This document shows, piece by piece, positions 34,100-42,011 of a DNA stretch of 64,000 bases; the first letter of the stretch is position 1; every line of letters begins with the position of its first letter. A program made the translations under genes and the position numbers. The notes under the pieces are model-generated. The model was not told the origin of the DNA. It did not search any database and saw only the letters and a program-made list of their open reading frames with translations. Source of the stretch: Gemmatimonadota bacterium (GTDB lineage Bacteria; Gemmatimonadota; Gemmatimonadetes; Longimicrobiales; Gaopeijiaceae); contig JAJDXM010000092.1 of NCBI GenBank assembly GCA_022823225.1, positions 62,001 through 126,000 on the forward strand, given 5' to 3'.

Positions 34100-34981
34100 T
34101 CACTGCACGATCTGCTGCGGCTCGGAGACCACCAGGTCGGTGCCTCCCCGGGCCTTCACCTTCAGGAGCAGGGCGGGGAGTTCCGCGCGAGGAACCGCGG
34201 CCCTGACCGCGTAGGCGCGCTCCCCGTGGAGGCGCGACACGGTGGGCTCCCGCATGCAGGGCAGGATCGACACCACGGCATCGAAGTCGTCCTCGGCGAC
34301 GTTGAGTTCCAGCATGACCCGCTGCCGCGCCTCGAGCACCGAAGTGAGCAGGAGGACCAGGTCGTCGATCGCGGCTCGCCGCGCGGAATCGCCGAGGGCC
34401 GCCGGGTTGGCGTACAGCCGCGTGGAGGAACTCATGAGGGTGTCCACGATCACGAGCCCGTTGCCCCGCAGCGTGGCCCCGGTCGCGGTATTGTCGATGA
34501 TGAGGTCGGCGTCCTCGGGCGGGAAGACCTCGGTCGCCCCGTAGGACCGCACCACGGCGGCATCGAAGGGCTGTTCCCGCGTCCACCGTTCGGCCAGCCG
34601 CACGTACTCCGTCGCCAACACCAGACTCTGGCCCGCGGAAAGCGAACCGCCGTTGAGGAGCGCCTCGGGAGCAGCCGCGACCACTCGCACCGGGTCGAGT
34701 CCCGTGTCGAGCAGTTCCACGAGGTCGGCGCCGAGTTCGGCCACCCAGTCGGCGCCCGCAAAGCCCAGGTCGCGGGAACCCGCATCCAGCATCTTCACCA
34801 CGTTCTGCGGTTTGAGCAGCTTCGCGCTGAATCCCGGCCACGACAGCTCGGGACGGTAGTTGCGGCCGCCCGTGCGCACATCGATGCCCGCATCGCCGAG
34901 CAGCGCGCGGACTCCGGCTTCCATCCGGCCCTTGGGCAACCCGATCCGAATTGCGCCGCTCTGCCGATGTGTCTCGTCCAT
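34100..34981 (-). CDS. hisG: ATP phosphoribosyltransferase (long form)
   Basis: 293 residues: first and committed step of histidine synthesis, from ATP and PRPP. IRIGLPKGRMEAGVRALL at the N-terminus, LGFAGADWVAEL, the PRPP-loop-like DNTATGATLRGNGL, and a C-terminal about 75-residue ACT-like regulatory domain (VSRLHGERAYAVRAAVPRAE, then VVSEPQQIV). The long form is usually feedback-inhibited by histidine without HisZ. It is the first structural gene after the attenuator. Confidence 0.95.
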   Translation of the reverse strand: MDETHRQSGAIRIGLPKGRMEAGVRALLGDAGIDVRTGGRNYRPELSWPGFSAKLLKPQNVVKMLDAGSRDLGFAGADWVAELGADLVELLDTGLDPVRVVAAAPEALLNGGSLSAGQSLVLATEYVRLAERWTREQPFDAAVVRSYGATEVFPPEDADLIIDNTATGATLRGNGLVIVDTLMSSSTRLYANPAALGDSARRAAIDDLVLLLTSVLEARQRVMLELNVAEDDFDAVVSILPCMREPTVSRLHGERAYAVRAAVPRAELPALLLKVKARGGTDLVVSEPQQIVQ

Positions 34982-35031
34982 GCTGTCGGATCCTTCCGTT
35001 CACCGTCCGGCGCACCCCGGCGGGCCGGCGC

Positions 35032-35064
35032 AAAAAAAGCGCCGGACCTCCGAGGAAGCCGGCG
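35032..35064 (-). terminator. Intrinsic terminator of the his attenuator
   Basis: On the minus strand CGCCGG (35064-35059), a 13-base loop containing a CCTC/GAGG dyad, CCGGCG (35045-35040), C, then seven T (35038-35032). It lies 29 bases after the leader-peptide stop and 50 bases before hisG. The 3' arm can also pair with GCGCCGG after the T run (7-base stem with a T7 loop), an alternative fold. I could not identify an antiterminator with certainty by eye. Confidence 0.75.
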
Positions 35065-35093
35065 TCTCTGGTATCCGTTCCGTTCCCGTACGG

Positions 35094-35165
35094 CTACACC
35101 GTCGCGCGGCCCCCTTTCCGGTGACCGTGATGGCGATGCGTCGCTGTGCGGGTACGAATGGTCAT
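35094..35165 (-). CDS. hisL: His-operon leader peptide (attenuator)
   Basis: A 23-codon frame MTIRTRTATHRHHGHRKGG, then RATV, stop TAG. Four histidines fall in six codons (10-15), the hallmark of a histidine-sensing leader peptide. It lies between the operon promoter and the intrinsic terminator upstream of hisG. By the known mechanism, ribosome stalling at the His codons when charged His-tRNA is scarce would favour antitermination. There is no clear ribosome site; the predicted transcript starts only a few bases before the ATG, so translation may be leaderless. Confidence 0.8.
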   Translation of the reverse strand: MTIRTRTATHRHHGHRKGGRATV

Positions 35166-35174
35166 AAGATCTTA

Positions 35175-35203
35175 ATCGTCACACCCACGGGGCCGGGTGT
35201 CAA
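35175..35203 (-). promoter_or_regulatory. his operon promoter
   Basis: On the minus strand TTGACA (35203-35198), a 17-base spacer and GACGAT (35180-35175; three of six consensus bases, including the key A and T). The transcript would begin around 35168-35165, at or just before the leader ATG. Confidence 0.55.
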
Positions 35204-35271
35204 GCGGCATGGCGGCGTCCTTCGCGGCCCAAAGCCCCCACCCCCGCGCCCGGTGATCGTCGCCGACCCGC

Positions 35272-35277
35272 TATATT
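35272..35277 (+). promoter_or_regulatory. -10 element for the HD-domain gene
   Basis: TATATT (five of six consensus bases) ends seven bases before the ATG of the HD-domain gene, so the message should start at or next to the start codon. No ribosome site and no clear -35 are seen. Confidence 0.45.
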
Positions 35278-35284
35278 CTCAAGC

Positions 35285-35881
35285 ATGAACCCGCCGAGCC
35301 GGAGACTTGAGCAGCAGATCGACTTCATCGTCGCCGTCGACCGGCTCAAGCAGGTCTTTCGGCAAACCCGGCTGATCGACGACCGCCGCCCGGAAAACGA
35401 CGCCGAGCACTCCTGGCACCTGGCGCTGATGGCGGTGGTGCTCAAGGAGTACGCGTCGGACGAAGTGGACATGGCCAGAGTGCTGGCGATGCACCTGATC
35501 CACGATCTGGTGGAGATCGACGCCGGGGACACCTTCGCCTACGACGACGCGGGACAGGCGGACCGGGAGGAAAGGGAGCGGGCAGCGGCGGAGCGGATTT
35601 TCGGCCTCCTGCCGGCCGACCAGCGGGCTTCAATGATCGAGCTGTGGGAGGAGTTCGAGGCGCGGCAGACCCCCGAAGCCCGGTACGCCGCCGCGCTGGA
35701 CCGGTTGCACCCGGTGCTCCTCAACTACCATACGGACGGGGCGGCCTGGCGCCGGCACGACATACGCCGGCATCGGGTGGTGGCCGTCAACCGGCACATG
35801 GAGGACGGGGCGCCGGAACTCTGGGAGTACGCCCGCGCCCTGATCGACAGCGCGGTGGCGGAGGGCAAGCTGAAGAGCTGA
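35285..35881 (+). CDS. HD-domain phosphohydrolase (YfbR/HDDC2-like)
   Basis: 198 residues. The HD metal motifs are present: DAEHSWHLALMA (first His pair), MHLIHDLVEIDAGDT (the HD pair), with a downstream conserved Asp (ALDRLHPVL). This matches the COG1896 family that includes 5'-deoxynucleotidase YfbR and HDDC2, cytosolic enzymes acting on deoxynucleoside monophosphates. It is divergent from the his operon, with about 120 bases between this ATG and the leader ATG. The substrate is inferred from family only. Confidence 0.85.
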   Translation: MNPPSRRLEQQIDFIVAVDRLKQVFRQTRLIDDRRPENDAEHSWHLALMAVVLKEYASDEVDMARVLAMHLIHDLVEIDAGDTFAYDDAGQADREERERAAAERIFGLLPADQRASMIELWEEFEARQTPEARYAAALDRLHPVLLNYHTDGAAWRRHDIRRHRVVAVNRHMEDGAPELWEYARALIDSAVAEGKLKS

Positions 35882-35978
35882 TCCGCGTCTCGCGGCCGGA
35901 TTTGTCCCCCGGGCGGCCGTGCATTACCGTGTTCGTCCAATCCATCACCCACGGATGTGCCAAACCGAGCCAACGCCG

Positions 35979-36203
35979 ATGAAGAGCCCCCGCTCCCACT
36001 ATCTCCCGCGCACCCGCGCCGGCCGCACCGCGACCATCGCCTTCCTGTGCGCCATGGTGCTTGCCCAGCCCCCGATCGTCCACGGCCTCATGAACCGGAT
36101 CGAGCCCCTGATCCTGGGCATGCCCTTCCTCTTCGCGTACCTGCTGATCGCGTACCTGCTCGGCATCGGCGTGCTCGTCTGGGCGCAGCGGAAGGGGGTA
36201 TAG
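35979..36203 (+). CDS. DUF3311-type small membrane protein
   Basis: 74 residues with two membrane helices (ATIAFLCAMVLAQPPIVHGL and FLFAYLLIAYLLGIGVLVWA) and the mid motif PLILGMPFLFAYLL typical of the DUF3311 family. Such proteins are usually encoded just before an SSS-family symporter, as here, and may be a small subunit or assembly partner. The ATG at 35979 is the most likely start; no strong ribosome site is present. Confidence 0.75.
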   Translation: MKSPRSHYLPRTRAGRTATIAFLCAMVLAQPPIVHGLMNRIEPLILGMPFLFAYLLIAYLLGIGVLVWAQRKGV

Positions 36204-36282
36204 CAGCCCGTGGACAGAATCCCCCCGGCATTCGAGCGGCGATGCATCCGCGCGGGGCCACTCCGCCCACCGGATCACTGAC

Positions 36283-37767
36283 ATGGAACCCTGGGTCGTT
36301 TCAACCTCGCTCATCTTCATCTACCTGATCGCCACGATCGTGATCGGGATTCTGGCCAACCGCAAGGGCACCTCCAGCATGGAGGACTTCTTCCTCTACG
36401 GGCGCCAGGCCGGCTTCATCGTCCTCTACCTGACCGTGGTCGCGACCTTCCACTCGGCGTTCGCCTTCCTCGGTTCCGGGGGCTACTTCTACACCCACGG
36501 AATCGGGTTCTGGATGGCCGGGACCTGGACGGTGCTGGTCGGGGCCATCACCTACACCCTGGGCACGCGGATCTGGGCGATCGGCAAGAAGTTCGGCTAC
36601 ATCACCCCCGCGGACATGATCGCCGACTTCTACGAGAGCGAGATCGTTCGCGTGATCGTGGCCCTCGTGTCGGTGGTCTTCACCCTGATCTACATCCAGG
36701 CGCAGGCACAGGGGCTGGGGTACATCCTCTCCGTCGCGACCGGAGACCGCATTTCCTTCGAGCTGGCCTCGCTGATCCTGCTCGTGGTCGCCGCGGCATA
36801 TCTCATGGTGGGCGGCCTTCGCGCCGTCTACTGGACCGATGTGATCCAGGGAATCTGGATGTACGTCGCGGTGTGGGCCGGCAGCCTGCTGCTGACCTAC
36901 AAGCTCTTCGGGGGTCCGGTCGAGCTGTGGCGCCGGCTCATGGCGGAGCGCCCGGACCTGCTGAGCCTGCCCGGCCCCGAGGGCTTCTTCACCCCCGGCA
37001 TCTGGGTGGGGATGACGATCGCGCTCTCATTCGGGATCATCTTCCAGCCCCACATGATGATCCGCTACTTCACGGCGGCCTCCAGCCGCACCCTCAAGCT
37101 CCTCGGCGCCACCACGCCGATCTACCTCATGACGCTCTTCATTCCGGCGGCGTTCGTAGGGCTGGGCGGCGCGCTGATCCTGCCGGAACTGGAGTTGACC
37201 GACCGGGTCTTCCCCGAACTGCTGTTCCAGTACGCGCCTCCCTGGCTGACCGGCCTGATCCTGGCCGGCGCCACGGCCGCGGCGATGTCCACGCTGGATT
37301 CGATCCTCCACTCGAACATGACCGTGCTCACCCGGGACGTGTACCAGCGCTACATCGCCCGTGACCGCAGCCAGGGCCACTACCTGGCCTTCGGGCGCTG
37401 CGTGGTGGTTGTGCTGCTGGGGGTGGGCTTCTACCTCACAGTCTCCCAACTCGACATGCTGGTCACTCTGGTGGCGCTCTCCGGCGCCGGGGCGCTCCAG
37501 CTGATGCCGGCCATCCTGGGCGTCTGCTACCCGGGACGCCGGCTCAATACGAAAGTGGGCGTCATCGCCGGGATCCTCGCCGGCCTGCTCACGCTGTACC
37601 TGACCCGGGTCGAGTTCCCGCAGCCATTAGGCATCCACGAGGCGCTATGGTCGCTTGCCGTGAACTTCGCGGTCACGCTGATCGTGTCGCGCTTCACGCG
37701 GCCGCCTTCCGCAGCCACCGTCGAGCGAATCCACGGAGAGGTCGAGCGCTTCGTCTACGGCGACTGA
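36283..37767 (+). CDS. Sodium:solute symporter (SSS family)
   Basis: 494 residues, about 13 membrane helices. Family signatures include EDFFLYGRQAGF near the start, GGLRAVYWTDVIQGIWM, and GATAAAMSTLDSILHSNMTV (helix 8 sodium-site region). It moves an organic solute with sodium; the substrate is not determined, though the DUF3311 pairing is often seen with carboxylate or amino-acid transporters. It starts 79 bases after the DUF3311 gene, same strand. Confidence 0.9.
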   Translation: MEPWVVSTSLIFIYLIATIVIGILANRKGTSSMEDFFLYGRQAGFIVLYLTVVATFHSAFAFLGSGGYFYTHGIGFWMAGTWTVLVGAITYTLGTRIWAIGKKFGYITPADMIADFYESEIVRVIVALVSVVFTLIYIQAQAQGLGYILSVATGDRISFELASLILLVVAAAYLMVGGLRAVYWTDVIQGIWMYVAVWAGSLLLTYKLFGGPVELWRRLMAERPDLLSLPGPEGFFTPGIWVGMTIALSFGIIFQPHMMIRYFTAASSRTLKLLGATTPIYLMTLFIPAAFVGLGGALILPELELTDRVFPELLFQYAPPWLTGLILAGATAAAMSTLDSILHSNMTVLTRDVYQRYIARDRSQGHYLAFGRCVVVVLLGVGFYLTVSQLDMLVTLVALSGAGALQLMPAILGVCYPGRRLNTKVGVIAGILAGLLTLYLTRVEFPQPLGIHEALWSLAVNFAVTLIVSRFTRPPSAATVERIHGEVERFVYGD

Positions 37768-37996
37768 AGACCTTTCTTGCCCGGAGGGTCCCCGTACGGC
37801 ACCGATGACGGCGCGGCCCGCGCCGGTTCCGCGGCGTCAATCCGGGGGCGTTGTCCGTCACGAGGAACGCGACAATAGCATGATCTGCTCCGTTTTTCGC
37901 ATCTTTTTCCACCGCAGCCCTTGCGCGATCGGCACACATTACCCACATTGGCCCCGCTTATCCGCAACCCGTCCACTCCAAAAAGGGAGAAGCACC

Positions 37997-38380
37997 GTGG
38001 ACATCAAGAAACTCGCGATCGCCTCCGTCACCGCAGCTGTTGCGTTACTGGTGGTCGACTACCTTGTCGATATGGTGCCCTTTATTGGGGGGCACCACCC
38101 GCAAGGGCATCCCGATCACGACGCCTTCTCGGCCGGAGGCCTGCTCGGGTCGCTCTTCCACGGCATCGTGCTCGCGGTGGTGCTGGGATGGAGGGGCGTG
38201 TCCGACGCGATGGACGGAGCGAAAGCCGGAGCCACCTACGGGGCCCTGGTCAGCCTGGCCCTCAGCATGGAAACGATGAGCATGAACGGTGAACTGGTGG
38301 GTTCGTTGATCGGCAGCGCGGTCGTCCTGGGTATTGCGGGCGCAGCAGTCGCCGTTACGGCCGGTGGGTCCGACGGCTAG
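37997..38380 (+). CDS. Small membrane protein of unknown function
   Basis: 127 residues from a GTG with a good ribosome site (GGGAG). Four hydrophobic segments: IASVTAAVALLVVDYLVDMV, LGSLFHGIVLAVVLGW, ATYGALVSLALSMETM, and IGSAVVLGIAGAAVAVTAGG. A His-rich loop (GGHHPQGHPDHD) lies between helices 1 and 2 and could bind a metal. I do not recognise the family. The upstream 229-base gap holds no other gene. Confidence 0.65.
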   Translation: MDIKKLAIASVTAAVALLVVDYLVDMVPFIGGHHPQGHPDHDAFSAGGLLGSLFHGIVLAVVLGWRGVSDAMDGAKAGATYGALVSLALSMETMSMNGELVGSLIGSAVVLGIAGAAVAVTAGGSDG

Positions 38381-38585
38381 CTAGCCGATCCTCTTGAGCG
38401 CCGGGGGTCCACCCCGTGAAGGTGGGCTCCCTTTGGCCGCCCTCGGAGCCGGAACGCCGCTCGGGTGCGATGAGCCCCCGGGATGGCGGATGCGGAGGTC
38501 AGGTCCGCGACCGGATTCCGGGGGCGGTCGTGCGTGAGTGCCGGCGGATCAACGCGGATGCATCGCAGCTCGAATGCCGGGTGAC

Positions 38586-39653
38586 CTATTCCGCGGCGCG
38601 CCAGGCGTCCAGGCGGCGGTCGATACCGTAGTCGACCGCGGCCCACGCCGACGCCTCGCCCGCGGGATCGAATCCGACGTCGATCCGACCCAGTCTCATG
38701 CCACCCCATCCGACCTGGTTGACCAGGGTGAAGCCGCTTCGCCCCTGCCCGAAGACCTCCGCCTCGTCCAGGAAGGTGTGCGTGTGGCCGCCCAGGATCA
38801 GGTCGATCTCCGGCACGGCCTCCGCCAGGGTGCGGTCGCTAGGACGGGCGGGGTCCCCGTATCGATACCCCAGGTGCGACAGGCAGATGATCAGCGAACA
38901 CCCAAGGCCGCGCAGCTCGCTGCATGTGGCCCGCGCGGCCGCAATGGGATCGGTGTAGACCACGCCCTCGTGCAGACTCGCCAACACCAGCTTCTCGAAG
39001 GCGATGCCGAGGCCGAAGATCCCCACCCCGACCCCTTCGAAATCACGCAGGACATAGGGCTTCACATGGCCCGCCAGGGCGGAGGCGCTCACGTCATAGT
39101 TCGCCGAAACGAACTCGAAGCCGGCCTCCGGCAGCATCGCCACCAGTCCGTCCACGCCGTTGTCGAAGTCATGGTTGCCCAGCGTCGCGACATCGTACCC
39201 CATGGCCGTCATCGCGCGGAATTCGAGTTCGCCACCGAAGAAGTTGAAGTAGGGAGTCCCCTGGAAGATGTCGCCCGAGTCGAGGACCAGGACGTGTTCG
39301 TTGGCGTCGCGGATGCGCCGGATCAGCGTGGCGCGCCGGGCGGCCCCGCCCAGTCCCTGGAACCGGCCGCCGTCCATCGGGAACGGGTCCATGCGCGAGT
39401 GCGTGTCGTTCGTGTGCAGCACGACCAGGTTCACCGAGTCGCTTGCCAGCGGGCCGAGGGGCGGGTGGGGACGGCCGCCGGGTGGCGGGGCGCCACCATG
39501 TGTGGCCGGGCCGCCACCGCCCGGGAGCGGCGGGGCTCCACCATGTCCGGCCGCGCTGCGGCCGTGAGGCGCGGTGCCCAGGAGCGACCCGGGCGCGGTC
39601 AGTCCCGCCACGCCGGAGAGCCCCAGCGCGCGCACGAAATCCCGCCGTTTCAT
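38586..39653 (-). CDS. 5'-nucleotidase-type metallophosphatase, Tat-exported
   Basis: 355 residues. Twin-arginine signal (MKRRDFVRALGLSGVAGL), then a Gly/Pro/His-rich linker (about 30-70) with the unit HGGAPP repeated at 15-residue spacing. The catalytic domain has the UshA-type metal motifs LHTNDTHSRM, LDSGDIFQGTPY, TLGNHDFDNG, CLSHLGYRYGD and ILGGHTHTF. The C-terminal substrate domain of UshA is missing and is encoded by the preceding gene, which overlaps by ATGA, so the enzyme appears to be split in two polypeptides. Confidence 0.88.
   Translation of the reverse strand: MKRRDFVRALGLSGVAGLTAPGSLLGTAPHGRSAAGHGGAPPLPGGGGPATHGGAPPPGGRPHPPLGPLASDSVNLVVLHTNDTHSRMDPFPMDGGRFQGLGGAARRATLIRRIRDANEHVLVLDSGDIFQGTPYFNFFGGELEFRAMTAMGYDVATLGNHDFDNGVDGLVAMLPEAGFEFVSANYDVSASALAGHVKPYVLRDFEGVGVGIFGLGIAFEKLVLASLHEGVVYTDPIAAARATCSELRGLGCSLIICLSHLGYRYGDPARPSDRTLAEAVPEIDLILGGHTHTFLDEAEVFGQGRSGFTLVNQVGWGGMRLGRIDVGFDPAGEASAWAAVDYGIDRRLDAWRAAE
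39481..39559. repeat. Imperfect 45-base tandem repeat in the nucleotidase linker
   Basis: Two imperfect copies of a 45-base unit with the core GGCGGGGC(G/T)CCACCATGT (copies beginning near 39484 and 39529), encoding the two HGGAPP units of the linker. The copy number could vary by slippage. Confidence 0.5.
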
Positions 39654-40558
39654 GGTTCTCTCCGTTCGCGTTGCGTGGGAGCCTGCTGGCCGGGCCGCAA
39701 AGGATCCGCCGCGTCGCGGATGCGGCCGTCCAGCTCAGGCGTGACCGTGCCGTGGGTGCGCAGGTATTGAACGAAAACGTCCCGTATGAGGATGCCCAGG
39801 TCCTCGCGGTCCTCCGGACGGGCCTCCCAGAGCACGCTCCAGGTTCCGCCGCCGTTCACGAGGTAGTCCACCGTGGCGAGCCGATAGGTGCCGCCCGGAT
39901 CGATCGGTTCTCCGGCGACGCGCACCTCAATCGCGTCGTCACCGTCCAGTTCCATGGTCCACCCGGCGATCGGCTCGCCGTTCGCAGCGGCGATCTCGTC
40001 CGCGAGCCGCTCCATCTGGGTGCCCGAAAGCGAAAGGACGGTCACGAAGTTCTCGAAGGGAAGGAGTTCATAAGCATGCCGCATCCGGATCGGTCCCGCG
40101 GCGATCGGCACCCGCAGTCCGCCTTCGTTGATCAGGGAAACGTGAACCGGGCCCGCCGCCATTTCCCGCGCCACCTCGAGGAGCGCATCCGCCACCAGGT
40201 TGTCGAGCGTCCCTTCCGGGTCGTCCTTCGCAAAGCCCCCCTGCGCGTGTCCGAGCACCTCGGCCAGCTGGTCCTCGAGCTGCGCCCGGTACGGAGCGAT
40301 CATCGCCTCGACGTCGGCGGCGGGCTCCAGGCTGTCTCCAACCTCGGTGAAGACAACCGGGGCCTCGCGGATCGCGAATGCAGCCGGCATCGGGTCGGGT
40401 GGCGCGGGCCTCTCTGCCGGCCCGTCCGAACACCCCGCGGACGACAGCGCCACCATCAGCAGTCCGACGGCATGGCGGCCGCAGGACCGGGCGCGGTTTG
40501 CCGCCGGGCGGCCGAGCCCCTGCACGAGGCGCCCTCGGGATCGGAGAGTTGCCGACAT
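39650..40558 (-). CDS. 5'-nucleotidase C-terminal domain protein, lipoprotein
   Basis: 302 residues. A long N-terminus ends in a lipobox-like segment (LLMVALSSAGCSDG, Cys about 43). The rest matches the C-terminal (substrate-specificity) domain of UshA/5'-nucleotidases: DNLVADALLE, NEGGLRVPIAAGPI, LLPFENFVTVLSLSG and ATVDYLVNGGG. It should pair in the periplasm with the metallophosphatase made from the overlapping next gene to release nucleosides from nucleotides. A TATATA at 40572-40567 ends eight bases before the ATG, so the transcript may be leaderless. Confidence 0.85.
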   Translation of the reverse strand: MSATLRSRGRLVQGLGRPAANRARSCGRHAVGLLMVALSSAGCSDGPAERPAPPDPMPAAFAIREAPVVFTEVGDSLEPAADVEAMIAPYRAQLEDQLAEVLGHAQGGFAKDDPEGTLDNLVADALLEVAREMAAGPVHVSLINEGGLRVPIAAGPIRMRHAYELLPFENFVTVLSLSGTQMERLADEIAAANGEPIAGWTMELDGDDAIEVRVAGEPIDPGGTYRLATVDYLVNGGGTWSVLWEARPEDREDLGILIRDVFVQYLRTHGTVTPELDGRIRDAADPLRPGQQAPTQRERREP

Positions 40559-40566
40559 GATGGGGT

Positions 40567-40572
40567 TATATA
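40567..40572 (-). promoter_or_regulatory. -10 element for the split 5'-nucleotidase operon
   Basis: TATATA on the minus strand, eight bases before the start codon at 40558, in an otherwise GC-rich gap; no ribosome site lies between. Confidence 0.4.
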
Positions 40573-40727
40573 GCCATGTCGAGCGGCCCGGGCCAGCCGG
40601 GAGGCCGCCATTGCCCGGCTCGAAGCCTCCTGATTAGTTTGGCTGGCCGCCTGCGAGAACCTTGCCGTCACTCGCCGCCCTCGATGCTCGCGGGGCTTTG
40701 TCCACGGACTGCTGAACCCGGTTTCCC

Positions 40728-42011
40728 ATGGTGAACGTCGCATCGAATCCCACCGCATCGAACGACGGGCGAACCGCATCCGATCCCGGCGGCCTGTCTG
40801 TTGTAGACGTCACGTCGTTCTTTTCCGAGACGGCTTCCGGTGGCGTTCGCACCTATCTGACCGCAAAGGCACGCGCATTGAGCCGGCCCGGCGTCCGCCA
40901 CACGATCGTGGTTCCGGGTGAGAGGACCGGTTTCGAGGAGTGGGAGGGCGGCACCTTGGCCCGGATCGGCAGCCCCGTGTTCCCGCTCGCCCCTGCCTAC
41001 CGCCAACTCGTCGACTGGCGGGCGCTGCGCGACGTGTTCGAGACGGTGAATCCATCGGTGATCGAGGTGGGTGGCCCGTTCTCGGAGCCCATTCTGGTAC
41101 GACTCGCGCTGGATGGACGGCGCGTTCCCGTCGTGGGATTCTATCACGCCGACCTGGTCCGTACCTTCGCCGAGCCCTTCGTCGATCACGCGGTGCTGAG
41201 CCCGCTGCGGGCGATCCTGCGCGTGGGGGCCCGGGGAATGATCCGGGCCGTCTACAACCGGTTCGACGCGACGGTTTGCGCGTCATCGAGCATGTTTCGG
41301 GAACTTCGGGCGCTGGGCGTGAAGAACGTGCATGAAGTGCCGCTGGGGGTGGACCTCGAGACTTTCCGGCCGCTGGATCGCGAGGATGGCGGTGCGCTTT
41401 CGGACCCCGGCGGCGCAGATCCCGTTTCGCCCCGGGACGACGCACCTCCCCTTCCGGCCCGCAACGGGGCGCCGGTCGCGGTGTACGTGGGACGGATCTG
41501 CCCCGAGAAGCGCCTCGACGTGCTGCTCGATGGCCACGCCCTGCTTCCCCGCGAGGAGCAGCCCAATCTGTTCCTGGTCGGCGACGGCAACATCCGCGAC
41601 AGCATGGCCGCGAGGGCGCGCGACGGCGGCAGGGTCACCCTGCTCCCCTATGTATCGGACCGCGAGCAACTCGTGCGCGTCTACAACGCGGCCGACTACT
41701 ACGTGGCGCCGGGTCCCGGCGAAACCTTCGGCCTGTCGATCGGTGAAGCGATGGCGTGCGGACTGCCCGTGCTCTGCGTCGGCCGCGGGGCCGGACCCGA
41801 CCGGGTCGAGGGCTCGGGAGCCAGCGAACTGTACCGGCACGGGGACCCGGCGGATGTGGCGCGCAGCTTGCGGGCGATGAGGCGCCATCTCGGCCCCGAG
41901 GCCCGAAAGCGCGCCCGCGCCCACGCCGAACGGACGCTGGACTGGGCCGTCACCTTCGATCGGCTGCTGGCACTGTACGACCAGTTGGCAACGGCCGGCG
42001 GGACGTCTTGA
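40728..42011 (+). CDS. Glycosyltransferase, family 4 type (GT-B)
   Basis: 427 residues. N-terminal Rossmann half: VDVTSFFSETASGGVRTYLT (the GGV..Y acceptor loop). C-terminal nucleotide-sugar half: AVYVGRICPEKRLDVLL, LFLVGDGNIRD and ETFGLSIGEAMACGLPVLCV (the E-x7-E region). It is cytosolic or membrane-associated and transfers a sugar from a nucleotide or lipid donor. It overlaps the flippase-like gene by TTGA, which suggests one glycolipid or envelope-polymer pathway. The acceptor is unknown. Confidence 0.85.
   Translation: MVNVASNPTASNDGRTASDPGGLSVVDVTSFFSETASGGVRTYLTAKARALSRPGVRHTIVVPGERTGFEEWEGGTLARIGSPVFPLAPAYRQLVDWRALRDVFETVNPSVIEVGGPFSEPILVRLALDGRRVPVVGFYHADLVRTFAEPFVDHAVLSPLRAILRVGARGMIRAVYNRFDATVCASSSMFRELRALGVKNVHEVPLGVDLETFRPLDREDGGALSDPGGADPVSPRDDAPPLPARNGAPVAVYVGRICPEKRLDVLLDGHALLPREEQPNLFLVGDGNIRDSMAARARDGGRVTLLPYVSDREQLVRVYNAADYYVAPGPGETFGLSIGEAMACGLPVLCVGRGAGPDRVEGSGASELYRHGDPADVARSLRAMRRHLGPEARKRARAHAERTLDWAVTFDRLLALYDQLATAGGTS

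Noticed and set aside
30367-34206. Very long open frame (1279 codons) on the plus strand opposite the his operon
   Set aside because: It is antisense to clearly conserved his genes, has biased Arg/Gly/Ala/His composition and no family motifs; such frames are common in GC-rich DNA.
40690-40727. Possible DnaA box (TTTGTCCACGG) before the glycosyltransferase gene
   Set aside because: Single poor match without a cluster.
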